A DNA stretch of 64,000 bases from Urophycis tenuis (taxonomy: Eukaryota; Chordata; Actinopteri; Gadiformes; Phycidae), in assembly GCA_036785325.1 (NCBI GenBank), contig JAXIVH010000021.1, forward strand, positions 2,853,636-2,917,635, read 5' to 3'. Below are positions 36,118 through 48,800 of this stretch, piece after piece. The notes below the pieces were generated by a model that was given only the letters and a program-made list of their open reading frames with translations, did not search any database and was not told where the DNA came from. The position numbers and the translations under genes are program-made. Position 1 is the stretch's first letter. Every line of letters begins with the position of its first letter.

Positions 36118-36719
36118 AACAATCTCCTTCGTCTTCTGCACATTGAGAGCAAGATTGTTGTCTCTGCACCACTCGGCCAGCTGGCTCACCTCTACCCTGT
36201 AGTTAGACTCATCGTTGTGGTTGATGAGCCCCACCACAGTCGTGTCGTCTGCAAACTTAACGAAGAGGTTGTTGCTGAATGATCGAGTGCAGTCGTTGGT
36301 CAGCAGGGCTGACCAACGACTATCAAGCCACTACGCCCCCTTTGACAAGCCAAAGGGGGCTGAGCATGCATCCTTGGGAGGCCCCTGTGTTCAGCATGAT
36401 TGTGCTGGATGCGTTCCTGCCGACCCGGACTGCCTGCGGTCTTCCGGTCAGGAAGTCCAACAACCAGTTACATAGTGAGGTCTGCAGTCCTAGGCAGTCC
36501 AGCTTTCTGATCAGCTGCTGAGGGATGATCCTGTTGAAAGCTGAACTAAGGTCAAGGAACAGCATCCTCACATACGAATCCCTGGTCTCCAGGTGGGTCA
36601 GTGCTGAGTGGAGGACGGTGGAGATTGCATCATCAATCGACCTGTTGGCTCGATATGCAAACTGGTATGGGTCCAGTGAAGGGGGGAGGATGGATCTGAT
36701 CTACTACTACTACTACTAC

Positions 36720-36725
<6 letters not shown>
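36118..36725 (-). mobile_element. L2/Rex1-like LINE in unit B, 5' part
   Basis: It continues the LINE interrupted by the BEL/Pao element: [38 protein letters not shown]. It carries a 50-bp fold-back insertion at about 36306-36356 that the unit A copy lacks, and ends at a (CTA)n/(AAT)n tract (about 36700-36753). Confidence 0.8.
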
Positions 36726-36754
<29 letters not shown>

Positions 36755-37259
36755 CCATAACAATGACGTTTATATAATAATCATAATATAATCACAATAA
36801 TAGTCATTAGTAAAAATGATGGATTGCTTTATCAAAATGCGGCCCTAATGGACGTGGGTTCAGTGGATGTATGGACAGGCCCAGGCGGCGCAGGGCAGAT
36901 GTCACTGGAGCCAGAGGCCACGTAAAGGGTGCAGGCAGGCAGGGGGGGCATTATAACATGAGTGGCGGGATCCTGGGCGAGTCCATCCCCGTTGCCCCTG
37001 TTTTGTTATGAGTAAGAAAATGTCTTAAAAGCACAAGTTTAATGTTACAGATAAAAACTACATCAAATTCAAATTCAAATTCAAATTCAACAAACTTTAT
37101 TTGTCCCCAAGGGGCAATTAAAGACAGACACGTAGAGCAGCAGCATTACACAGGACAAGCTTAAGTGCAACGTAAGCCAAGAACAAGACAAGTGTTGTTA
37201 CTGACAGATAAAAACACAAGGCATAGTTATGTGCAAATATACAGTGTAATATATAAAGT

Positions 37260-37806
37260 TGTCCGGGCTCTGCACCGGTCCGTCATGGTGAAGAAGGAGC
37301 TGAGCCTAAAGGCGAAGCTCTCGATTTACCGGTCAATCTACGTTCCTACCCTCACCTATGGTCACGAGCTGTGGGTAGTGACCGAAAGAACGAGATCGCG
37401 AATACAAGCGGCCGAAATGAGTTTCCTCCGCAGGGTGTCCGGGCTCTCCCTTAGAGATAGGGTGAGAAGCTCGGTCATCCGGGAGGGGCTCAGAGTAGAA
37501 CCGCTGCTCCTCCGCATCGAGAGGAGCCAGTTGCGGTGGCTCGGGCATCTAGTGAGGATGCCTCCTGGACGCCTCCCTGGGGAGGTGTTCCGGGCACGTC
37601 CCTCCGGGAGGAGGCCCCGGGGAAGACCCAGGACACGCTGGAGGGACTATGTCTCTCGGCTGGCCTGGGAACGCTTCGGGATCCCCCCGGAAGAGCTGGA
37701 CGAAGTGGCTGGGGAGAGGGAAGTCTGGGCTTCTCTCCTCAGGCTGCTGCCCCCGCGACCCGACCCCGGATAAGCGGAGGACATGGATGGATGGATGGAT
37801 GGATGG
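37260..37806 (+). mobile_element. Rex3/RTE-type LINE 3' fragment
   Basis: It encodes the end of an RTE-type reverse transcriptase (SIYVPTLTYGHELWVVTERT, RWLGHLVRMPPGRLPGEVF, GRPRTRWRDYVSRLAWERFG) and ends in (GGAT)n, the tail type described for Rex3. A 12-bp duplication AATATATAAAGT flanks it (37248-37259 and 37807-37818). Unit A holds the empty site at 19301-19312. Confidence 0.85.
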
Positions 37807-38046
37807 AATATATAAAGTATTTTTATAAATAGAGAGCTGATTTCTTAAAAAGTTTAAAAGTGTAACACTAGAGATTGCGGTAAAAACAGATAAAAAATAC
37901 TAAGCTGATGCTTTACATTTAGTCAGCAGAATTCAAATGTGTTCCAGGAATATACATTTCCTAAGTGTTTCTATTCAGGACATGTTAACTTTAAGATCAC
38001 ATGATAAGATCACATTCTAATTGGCCTATCGCGTGACCCATAGGAA

Positions 38047-38250
38047 GGGGGTAGGTACAAATAAGCACATGCTTCATCCTACTCCTTTTCGGACATGTGG
38101 GGTGCACATTATTATTTTTGTTTTGACTATTGTTACTGTTGTGTTGATTATTTTTATTGGATTTGTTTGTTTGTTTTTTTTTTTTTCACTTATTTTGTTG
38201 TATTATGCGCACATGTTCGAAATAAACTAAACTAGAAAAACAACCACTCG
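38047..38250 (+). mobile_element. Retroelement 3' tail insertion (unit B)
   Basis: Sequence from gggggtaggtacaaataagc to gttcgaaataaactaaac, with a T-rich centre and an AATAAA, interrupts a block that is continuous in units A (19540) and C (44400: gacccataggaaaaac). The family is uncertain; it looks like a non-LTR retroelement 3' end. Confidence 0.5.
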
Positions 38251-38812
38251 CATCTAGCAGGTTCAGTGTTTCGTTCAGGTCGAGTAAATCCAGTGCAATC
38301 CGTTCATATCTGTCGACATCTTATGCAAAACGTAGCATCGTTGGTATGTATTATTTGTGTTTTCATTTAATTTGAAACTATTCATCACTATTTTGATATT
38401 AGTATAAAGTTTTGTAAAGTATAGGATAAATGTACTACGGCGAAACAAATGCCATGTTAGCTCTCACATGGGTCATTTGATGACGGTAATAGTGCTGTAA
38501 TGACCAAAAGAATGTTGTTAACTTGTAACTTATTGCTTATTCATTTGAGATGAGTATGAATCAAAATACAACATGTGATTGGAAATTAGTTTTATTCATG
38601 TGAGAGTTCATTCGTTCAGATTTGAGGTGGTGAAATTAGCGTGGCGCTAATTTGTCTGGCTTTTTTGTGTGTTTCAGTTTCACCTTTTCCCATGTAAACC
38701 CCAATAAACCTGTGGAAGTGAGAAATTAATCTTCAGAGTCTTGGTGTTTGGGAAAGAGTTTAGCTGGCCATCAGGGCATAAGTTAGACATACCGAGGACG
38801 GCACAGCCCCAG

Positions 38813-39590
38813 TGTTACGAACCCAAAATATGTCTAGGGGAAAGGGCAGTAACATAAATGTACAACCCACCATTAACCAGGAGTGAGCTTAAAACCACAG
38901 GTTTAGACACAGGGATGCTGAGCATCGGTGAGATAACTTAAGAGTCAGACACAAGGTTGTTGAGAGTGAAAAGGGTGCTACATTCTTTTACTCTGTTTCA
39001 AGAACACAAAAAGTTACAAAAAGTTCAAAACAACCAAAATAAGCCACTGCCAGAGGACGTGGATGTTGCCAAAATAACAAAGTATATATCCAGTGGATAT
39101 AAATACAAAAGTGGCAACATCCCCTTACCTAGTGTGATTTAACAAAGATTAACCTACGTGATGCCTATGTAAAGGGGCCCCCATCTTACCTGTCCCGAGG
39201 CAGGGCATTTACACAAAACCAAAACAAAGTAAATATGAACTCAATGTCTTAGAAAGGGCTTCTTTTCCACAATCTGCTGGCTGGTGTGGCAGAGAGAGCA
39301 AAAGACAAAAAGAAGAGAGAGCGACCATCGTTGGACACAGCCCTTTTGTAGGCCAGCAGTGAAACATGATTGGTGGAAGGTGGAACCAGGTGACGGCAGC
39401 TGACGAATGGAGCCAAGATGGGTGGAGGTAACAATTAACAGCTCTGATCAGCCGCAGCCGAGGTGGTGAGGAGATGATTGGGATGATGAACAGATGATGG
39501 GTGAATTCAGGCCTGTAGTCAATGACAGAGAGGGAGAGACAGACAGAACCAGCAGAAGACAGAACAGTGGAACCATAGTGGAACGTAACA
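38813..39590. mobile_element. Solo LTR
   Basis: It begins TGTTACGAACCC and ends GGAACGTAACA. A 5-bp duplication CCCAG flanks it at 38808-38812 and 39591-39595. Units A (about 22286) and C (about 45435) have the uninterrupted sequence cagccccagtctcc. No internal coding part is present, so this looks like the product of LTR-LTR recombination, probably of a Gypsy-type element. Confidence 0.8.
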
Positions 39591-39989
39591 CCCAGTCTCC
39601 TCATTCAACCTTTTTCCAATCCGCCAGCATCCTCCTGTCGCGACCTCTCTGGTTGGAGAACCACCCAACGTCATGTCGTGTCGGTATACCAGCGCGCTGT
39701 CTCCACGGCGCTGCGGGGGTCCAAGACCATACACGTTCTGAGCAATAAATACATCATGGAGACAGTGATGGTAGGCAAGCTGCCTGGTTTATTTATTTAT
39801 TTATTTTTTTTGCGAATAGGACACTGGATTCAGACGTCATATAGAGCGATCCATCGGTCATTGTTTAGAATCTGCCCGCTCAAATCTCAGCCTCGGCGCT
39901 CGCCAGGGAGACACACAGGACCTCTGCAGCTAGCCGGCTACCGCTAGCCCGAAAAAGAAATAAAAAGCAATGTCATCCATGTAACGGGT

Positions 39990-40195
39990 AAAGGGGCATT
40001 TAGCAAACGCTTTTGTCCAAAGCGACTTACAATCAGTACATTCGAGACGTTTGACATGTGGACAGTTGGAGGATTAAAGGGATCGAGCCGCTGACTCTAC
40101 GGTTAGTGGACGACCCGCTCTGTTCACCTGCTCTACCTACTGAGCTACTGCTGCCCACACTGAGCTACTGCCAGTGTGGATATATAAAATTTGTA
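39990..40195 (-). mobile_element. tRNA-derived SINE (unit C)
   Basis: Paralogous to the SINE at 22690-22895, in the same position downstream of the prf1 stop, with the same broken tRNA-like end (ctacctactgagctactgct). It is therefore one insertion that was later duplicated. Confidence 0.7.
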
Positions 40196-40339
40196 TTTAC
40201 ACAGTGAAGCATGAAATCGGATAATGAACAAACACGTCTGTCCTGCCTGCGTGCTTCATATCTCTTGACCCTTTGCCTTTGCAGCCGCATCAGCCTTCCC
40301 GCAGGTTTGTTAACGTACAAAAAAGAGGAGTGTCAAGCC

Positions 40340-42751
40340 TTAAAGCCCTGTGGCTGCGGATAAGGCGGCGCTCTGATTGTCGGGGCGTGCGGACACCCCA
40401 ACAAACACTCCGTTCTCCCTCAAGATGGCGTCCGGGACGCGCTGGGCATGGCGCGACACAAACGCCTTCTGCAAGTGTTGCCCCATGGGGGAGGGTATGT
40501 AGTCCATACAAGCGGGCCCGCCCAAGCTCGGCGCGCACCTCACCTCCCACTTGAAGTACAGGCGGCCGTGCTGGAGGTTGCACACGTCCTGGCCCACGCC
40601 GGCACTCAGCTCTCTCACACACTCGCCCAGCAGGTCGTCGTCCCAGGTGTTGTCCTGATCCCAGACCTCAAAGCGCACGCTTCGAACCTTCGACACATCC
40701 TGGTTTCCCAGGTCAAAGGTGGCATCCCAGTGTGGGTTGTTGTTGTTGAAAATGACAGTGGTCTGTTCCTTAATGCTGCCGAAGGACACCCTCACAAAGC
40801 CGTCCGTGGCGGTCGTTTGGTCCCCCCACAGGCCGCTGCCCCGCTGCACCGTGACAGTCACACGGGCCATACCCCTGCGGGCCGGGCAGCAGTCCGGGGT
40901 CACGGCCGGATCACCCTGGCAGCTGCAGGTGCAAGGTTCCCTCTGGGACCTCCTGGAGCCCGCCTGGCAGCTCTCAGAGCAGTTCCTCCACAGGGCCTTC
41001 TCCAGGATGTAGTGGTTGATGGCCAAGCGCAGGTTCTTGCGTCTCTGTCCCTTGGCAGGCAGCAGCTCATGCAAGGCATCCAGGGAGTAGGTGATGAGGT
41101 CTGGGAGCTGGGGCACAGAAGCCAGCCATTCTTTGAAGGCGGACGGGTCTTTGTCTGCCGAGAAGAGAAGATCTGGTTCTGTGGTTTTCCCTCCATGTAT
41201 TTCAGTGAACCTTTGGTGGAGAAAGGTACAGCTATTTAAAAATGGCAATGTTGTGAACCACCAAAAAGGCACATCCTAAATTCCTACCACAGAGGTCTCA
41301 ATAAGTGGGACAGTGAGGATCACCTGTCACTGAAGAGACTGGAGAAACTGGACTTCATGTCTGATTTTTGGCTGTCCTTCTTGCAGTGCTTCATTTCAGT
41401 CTCCAAATTTACAGCGGATGCGCTTAAAGATGCCTCGGCCTGCAGGCACATCTCCACCTCGCCCACACTGAAGCCCTGCAGGCTGGCCTGGCACTGTTGG
41501 ATGCTGGTCACTGACCGGACACTCCCGCCAAGTTTCACCTGCCAAGAGGTCCATAGGCATGGCAGCACAGTCAGGGAGCAGGGAAGGATACTGTAGTGGT
41601 CTGACTTTTAGGAGTTTATGACGAATATGCATTTGAAAGAAAATGAATTCATGACTTCCTGATTCAGAATGAAACATGTTTTGTAGTTTACCTTGGTGAT
41701 GTAATGGGTTCCGAACGTGTCGAGGAGTTTGTAAAAGGGTCGTTTGTTCTTGGGGCTGTAGGTCTCAGGGAGGTCTTTCACTGCCATGGCAAACTCTCTG
41801 TGTAACTTCGGCCTCCGTGTTAACCTATAGCTGTCACCATTGGAAACAAAAAAAAACTAATCAGCAATGAATTAACAATGTAGTCACAATGTAATGATCT
41901 TTAACCGTAGGTCTACCTTCAAACTTTGACCAACGTCCTGTCCATTACATGGAGAGACTGGAGTGAAGAGAGATGTCTTTTTGTGTTTTTTTATCAGAAT
42001 CAGAATCAGAAATGTTTAATTAAAGGGTAAAGGAGCATTTAGCAGAAACTTTTATCCAAAGCAAATTACGATCAGTATATTTGTGGGGTTTTACAGGTGG
42101 CCAGTTGGAGGAAGAGGGGGATCAAGGGGATTGCATGACAATAAACACAGTGCAAGACATGAAAATATAATATAATATCAACTTAAATTAAGAAAATCTT
42201 CAAAGTTTTTGTGACAACCCGTACCTGTAGTACTCGCAGGCCATACTGTGGCTGGTAAAGCTGAACTTGTCACTCTTGGTTTTCTCCATTGAGTACTCGG
42301 CCAGTTTAGAATCGGTCCCTGCCAGCATCAAGGATCCTGCTTTGACCCCCTTTGATACATCCAGACTCGCTTTCCAGTCATTCTCCACTGAAGAAGTGGT
42401 GGAGGTGACCAGAGCCTCGCTGGACCTGTACGTGCTACTGGAAACCTTCATCTTGCACTGCTGATTGGGTCTCCAGTCCACCACCGGCAGTGGCAGCTTC
42501 TGGTTCTGGTTCTCCAGAAACGGGTTGGCACACAGGGTGCACGTACCGTCTGGGTGCTTCCACTTCTTCATGTCGATGACAAAAGCCCCTTTACGGGCCA
42601 TTTTGGTGATGTCAAAGCCTTCCCCCGCCACGTTGATTCCTGGAAGAAACCCTGCTTTCTTGCACTCGTTGGCATTCCCTGTGTGACAGGACTGATGGCT
42701 CCACTGGAGGACTGACAGCAGGAGACCCACCTGGAGCCAGATGCTGGACAT
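40340..42751 (-). CDS. prf1: prf1 copy C, perforin-1-like, complete frame
   Basis: Four coding exons: 42751-42225, 41830-41692, 41538-41324, 41210-40340, 583 residues, with the same phases as copy B. Signal peptide MSSIWLQVGLLLSVLQ; the MACPF signature FGTHYITK; an EGF-like Cys cluster (CSESC, CTCSC, DCC); and a C2 domain with WDQDNTWDDDLLGE. It differs from copy B at scattered sites (for example IFNNNNPHW where B has IWNNNNPHW). A 5'UTR exon ends at 43036 and TATAAA lies at 43100-43105. Intron 1 carries a diverged SINE (about 42025-42135). It shares the 3'-flank SINE with copy B and 5'-flank sequence with copy D. It is expected to act as a granule-stored pore-forming effector of cytotoxic cells; nothing in the frame suggests loss of function. 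Confidence 0.88.
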
Positions 42752-43439
42752 ATTGCTCTCGTGTCTGCTCACAGAAGCCAGCTATCTTCGGTCTATCCTG
42801 GAAGATGATGGTAGCAATTATTGTATTAATACGGATAATCATATTACATGAATAAATGAATAATACTAACTAAGATTATAATGATAAATACGTCATTGGA
42901 CTGTACATTAATGCATAGAAAATGCATCTTGATTCATTTAAAGTACATAGTAGCATCCACCATCAGTTTGTGGTAAAAAAAAGTCACAGTTGAATAACAT
43001 CTGACAAAATGCAAGAAAAATATTAAAACACTTACTGTCGTTCAACGTGTTCACGCATGTGACAGGAAAGAGACTGCGAGGAAATGCTTTGCTGTTGAGT
43101 TTATATTTCAAAAGAAATACGTGTTGATGATGCAGTGGGTTTGAGGTATCCGTGGTTTGGGGGGTGGGGGGAAGAAAAGGTGAATTCACACTCGATAATA
43201 AGTGCAGGGGCTGGGGGGTTGTATGAGAGGCTGTGACAAACATCGCTAACCAACACAAGTTAGCCTTCCAGTTTTAGTGTTGAGTCAGCATTCGTTTCTC
43301 TGAAGTGGTGGCCTGTGGTTACCTTGAGTAGGCGTACAGACAATATACGTGTTACATTGTCATGTTTAATGTAGATTGTATTACATTGGTGTGGGCCTAC
43401 AGTAGATGCATATTCTGTATGTATGTAGCCCTACTCATT

Positions 43440-43793
43440 CAAGATTCAAGATTCAAGATTCAAGTAAACTTTATTGTCAGTTTTCATGAATGTACAGGCC
43501 ATACACAAGAACCGAAATGCCGTTTCCCTCAATCCCTGGTGCAAGACAGCATGCAATATAAATATAAATATATAAAAATATAAGTATAAAAAAATAAGAA
43601 TAAAAAAAAAAAATACTAAGGTGGTCGCGAGTGCAATAAACAGTAAATAGAAAAATGTGCAAATTGAGAACAGTAACAGTAAACGGTAAACAGTAAACAG
43701 TAAGAGGTGCATTATGGGGGTAATGATAGTACTAGTAATGAATAAATGAACAGTATGGATGTTATGAACAGTAAATGGATGTTATGAACAGTG
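43440..43793 (-). mobile_element. Short truncated LINE tail in prf1 C upstream region
   Basis: Four copies of attcaag lead into taaactttattgtcagtttt and a tail with cagtaaacagtaaacagt repeats. It interrupts ccctactcat and gtgatatttgtcagtg, which are joined in units A (16882) and B (26000). It is independent of the larger LINE shared by A and B. Confidence 0.65.
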
Positions 43794-44944
43794 ATATTTG
43801 TCAGTGAGACATTTACAGTATGTTGCTGTATTATAGCTGTTACATGATCATCGCATTGTCAATAACAATGCTAGGAGGATGTGAAAGTATAAAGCTGTCA
43901 AACGTTTGTATGTTTAATACACACCAGGGACAGGCTATTTTAAATTTTACTAGATTGACATAATGATAAAAAATAATAATAATCATAATATAATCACAAT
44001 AATAGTCATTAGTAAAAACGATGGATTGCTTTATCAAAATGCGGCCCTAATGGACGTGGGTTCAGTGGTCGTATGGACAGGCCCAGGCGGCGCAGGGCAG
44101 ATGTCACTGGAGCCAGAGGCCACGTAAAGGGTGCAGGCAGGCAGGGGGGGCATTATAACACGAGTGGCGTGATCCTGGGCGAGTCCATCCCCGTTGCCCC
44201 TGTTTTGTTATGAGTAAGAAAATGTCTTAAAAGCACAAGTTTAATGTTACAGATAAAAACTACATGCTTTACATTTTGTTAGCATCACAGAATTCGAATG
44301 TGTTCCAGGAATATGCATTTCCTAAGTGTTTCTATTCAGGACATGTTCACTTTAAGATCACATGATAAGATCACATTCTAATTGGCCTATCGCGTGACCC
44401 ATAGGAAAAACAGCCACTGGCGTGTAGCAGGTTCAGCGTTTCGTTCAAGTCGAGTAAATCCAGTGCAATCCATTCATATCTGTCGACATCTTATGCTCAA
44501 CATAGCATCGTTGGTATGTATTATTTGTGTTTTCATTTCATTTGAAACTATTCATCACTATTTTGACGATAGTATAAAGTATAAAGTATAAGTATAATAT
44601 ATAAGTATATAAGTATAAAGTATAGTACAAATGTACTACGGCGAAACAAATGCCATGTAAGCTCTCACATGGGTCATTTGATGACAGTAATAGTGCTGTA
44701 ATGACCAAACGAATGTTGTTAACATGTAACTATTATTGCTTATTCATTTGAGATGAGTACAAATCAAAATGCAACATGTGATTGGAAATGAGTTTTATTC
44801 ATGTGAGAGTTCATTCATTCAGATTTGAGGTTGTGAAATTTGCGTGGTGCTAATTTGTCTGGCTTTTTTGTGTGTTTCAGTTCCACCTTTTCCCATGTTC
44901 TCCAATAAACCTATGGAAGTGAGAAATTATTCTTCAGAGTGTTG

Positions 44945-45369
44945 GGCTGTGTTCCGATATCCACACTTACCATACCTAGTATACTTAGTTTGAGTACGTA
45001 GGGTGTTCCAAATTACGATCGCGGCAAAAATAAGTGTACTCAAAGGACCCGGATGTTGCCCTCAGAACAGTTGGTACGCATAGTATGCAACGGTGTACAC
45101 TATCCGTACTCAACGGCAGCCATTTTGGCTACGTACTGGAAGAGGCGGAGCCAGCCTGACCCGCGCTCGGTTTGAAAATGGCTAGACAACAGTGGGCGTA
45201 ATGGATTCATGAGTGTTTGGCGGGTGATGTCGCCGTGCAGCTGATAGTAATTTCTGGCAAGTATACCATTCGGAACAACACTAACATCTGAAAATCTGCA
45301 CAGTTAGTAAGTATGGATAGTGTACTACATTTAAGTGTACTCGTGTAGTATGGATATCGGAACACGGCC
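44945..45369. mobile_element. MITE of about 425 bp with GGCTGTGTTCCGATATCCA ends
   Basis: The left end gggctgtgttccgatatcca and right end tggatatcggaacacggcc are inverted repeats. The insertion splits agagtcttggtgtttggg, which is continuous in unit A (about 22217). No open frame suggests a transposase. Confidence 0.75.
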
Positions 45370-45819
45370 TTGGTGTTTGGGAAAGAGTTTAGCTGGCCGC
45401 CAGGGCATAAGTTAGACATACCGAGGACGGCACAGCCCCAGTCTCCTCATTCAACCTTTTTCCAATCTGCCAGCCTCCTCCCGTCGCGACCTCTCTGGTT
45501 GGAGAACCACCCAACGTCACAGCGCACCGTCGTGTCGGTACTCTGGTGTACCGACGCGGCGCTGCGGGGGTCCAAGACCATACACATTCTGAACAATAAA
45601 TACATCATGGAGACAGTGATGGTAGGCAAGCTGCCTGGTTTATTAATTATTATTTTATTTTTTTTGCGAAAAGGACACTGGATTCAGACGTTATATAGAG
45701 CAATCCGTATGTCATTGTTTAGAATCTGCCCGCTCAAATCTCAGCCTCAGCGCTCGCCAGGGAGACACACAGGACCTCTGCAGCTAGCCGGCTACCGCTA
45801 GCCCGAAAAAGAAATAAAA

Positions 45820-48800
45820 AGCAATGTCATCTATGTAGATATATAAAATGATTATTTATGCAGCCAAGCATGAAATCGGAAAATGAACAAACATGTCTGT
45901 AAACGTCAACCTGCGTGCTTCATATCTCTTGACCCTTTGCCTTTGCAAGCGCATCAGCCGACCCGCAGGTGTGTTCACGTACAAAAAAGACGAGTGTCAA
46001 GCCTCACAGCACTGTGGCCGCGGACAAGGCGGCGCTCTGATTGTCGGGGCGCGCAGACACCCCAACAAACACTCCGTTCTCCCTCAAGAAGGCGTCCGAG
46101 ACGCGCTGGGCATGGCGCGACACAAACAGCTTCTGCAAGTGTTGCCCCATGGGGGAGGGTATGTAGTCCATACAAGCGGGCCCGCCCAAGCTCGGCAAGC
46201 ATGTCACATTCCACTGGAAGTACAGGCGGCCAAACTCCAAGATGCACACGTCCTGGCCCACGCCGGAACTCAGCTCTTTCACACACTCGCCCAGCAGGTC
46301 GTTGTCCCAGGTGTCGTCCTGATCCAAGATCTCAAACTGCACTTTTTCCTTTGACACATCCTGGTCTCCCAGTTCAAAGGTGGCATCCCAGTTCGGGTTG
46401 TCGTTGTTCCAAATGATGCGGGTCCGTGCCTTGTTGCCGCCAAAGGAGACCCTCACAAAGCCATCCGTTTGGGTCGTGTGGTCCCCCCAGAGGCCGCTGC
46501 CGCGCTGGACCGTGACAGCCACACGGGCCATACCCCTGCGGGTCGGGCAGCAGTCCGGGGTCACGTTCAGATCACCCTGGCAGCTGCAGGTGCAAGGCTC
46601 CCTCTGGGACCTCCTGGAGCCCACCTGGCAGCGCTCAGAGCAGGTCCTGTTCAGGGCCTTCTCCAGGATGTAGTGGTTGATGGCCAAGCGCAGATTCTCG
46701 CGCTTTTCCTTGGCAGGCAGCAGCTCATGCAACGGATACAGGGAGTAGGTGATGAGGTCTGGGAGCTGGGGCACAGAAGCCAGCCATTCTTTGAAGGCGG
46801 ACGGGTCTTTGTCTGCCAAGAAGAGAAGATCTCGTTCTATGGTTATCCCTCCATTTATTTCAGTGAACCTTTGGTGGAGAAGGTACAGCTATTTAAAAAT
46901 GGCAATGTTGTGACACCAAAAAAGCACATCCTAAATTCCTACCACAGAGGTCTCAATAAGTGGGACAGTGAGGATCACCTGTCGCTGAAGAGACTGGAGA
47001 AACTGGACTCCATGTCTGATTTTTGGCTGTCCTTCTTGCAGCGCTTCATTTCAGTCTCCAAATTTACAGCGGATGCGCTTAAAGATGCCTCGGCCTGCAG
47101 ACACATCTCCAGCTCGCCCACACTGAAGCCCTGCAGGCTGGCCTTGCACTGCGGGATGCTGGTCACTGACCGGACACTCCCGCCGAGTTTCACCTGCCAG
47201 GAGGTCCAAAGGCATGGCAGCACAGTCAGGGAGCAGGGAAGGATACTGTAGTGGTCTGACGTGAGGAGTTTATGACGAATATGTATTTGAAAGTAAATGA
47301 ATTAATGATATCCTGATTCAGAATGAAACATGTTTTGTAGTTTACCTGGTTGGTGTAATGGGTTCCGAACGTGTCGAGGAGTTTGTAAAAGGGTGATTTG
47401 TTCTCGGGGCTGTAGGTCTCAGGGAGGTCTTTCACTGCCATTTCAAACTCTCTGTGTAACTTCGGCCTCTGTGTTAACCTATAGCTGTCACCATTGGAAA
47501 CAAAGAAAAACTAATCAGCAATGAATCAACAATGTATTCACGATGTAATGATCTTTAACCATAGGTCTACATTCAAACTTTGACCAACACCCTCTCCATT
47601 ACGCGGAGAGAACGGAGTGCAGAGAGAGATGTCTGTATGTGTTTTAAAAAAAAAATCAGAATCAGAATGAGAAATGTTTATTTGCCATGTAGGTTTGCAC
47701 ATACACAGAATTTGACTTGGTTGGTGCATGTCGACAATAAACACAGTGCAAGACATGAAGATATGATATAATATCAACTAAAATTAAGAACATCTACAAG
47801 GTTTTTGTGACAACCCCTACCTGTAGTACTCACAGACCGTACTGTGGCTGGTAAAGCTGAACTTGTCACTCTTGGTTTTCTCCATTGAGTACTTGGCCAG
47901 TTTAGAATTGGTCCCTGCCAGCATCAAGGATCCTGCTATGACCCCCTTTGATACATCCAGACCCACTTTCCAGTCGTTCTCCACCGAAGAAGTGGTGGAG
48001 GTGACCAGAGCCTCGCTGGACCTGTACGTGCTACTGGAAACCTTCATATTGCACCGCTGACTGGGTCTCCAGTCCACCACCGGCAGTGGCAGCTTCTGCT
48101 CCTGGTTCTCCAGAAACGGGTTGGCACACAGGGTGCATGTACCGTTTTCGTGCTGCCACTGATCCATGTCGATGACAAAAGCCCCTTTACGGGCCATTTG
48201 GGTGATGTCAAAGCCTTCCCCCGCCACGTTGATTCCCGGAAGAAACCCTGCTTTCTTGCACTCCTTGGCATTCCCTGTACGACAGGACTGATGGCTCCAC
48301 TGGAGGACTGACAGCAGGAGACCCACCTGGAGCCAGATGCTGGACATATTGCTCTCGTGTCTGCTCACAGAAGCCAGCTATCTGCGGTCTATCCTGGAAG
48401 ATAATGGTAGTAATTATTATATTAATAAGGATAATAATACATGAATAAATGAATCATAATAACTAAGATTATAATCATAAATTTGAAATCGGACAGTACA
48501 CTAATGCACACAAAAGGCATCTTTATTCATTTAAAGTACATAGTAGCATCCACCATCAGTGGGTGGTGAAAGAAATCACAGAGTCCAATAACATCTGACA
48601 AAATGCAAGAAAAATACTAAAACACTTACTGTCGTTCAACGTGTTCACGAATGAGACCCGAAAGAGACTGCAAGGAAATGCTTCGTTCTTGAGTTTATAT
48701 TCCAAATGAAATGCGTGTTGATGATGCTGTTGGGGGTTAAGGGGGGGCGCTGACTGATGGACAGGAAAAGATTAATTCACACTTGATAATAAGGGGATGA

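Larger units (their letters stand above)
22660..39960. repeat. Perforin tandem unit B
   Basis: The longest of the four units, expanded by nested insertions: an L2/Maui-like LINE (about 26184-30365), a second L2-type LINE split by a BEL/Pao element (31944-36112), a Rex3 fragment (37260-37806), a LINE or SINE tail (about 38047-38250) and a solo LTR (38813-39590). It ends with the gctaccgctagcccg block near 39950. Confidence 0.85.
39960..45820. repeat. Perforin tandem unit C
   Basis: It contains an intact-looking prf1 gene, a short truncated LINE tail (about 43440-43793, absent from the same spot in other units), the conserved non-genic block (43975-44265), a MITE (about 44945-45369) and the closing gctaccgctagcccg block (about 45791-45804). 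Confidence 0.85.
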
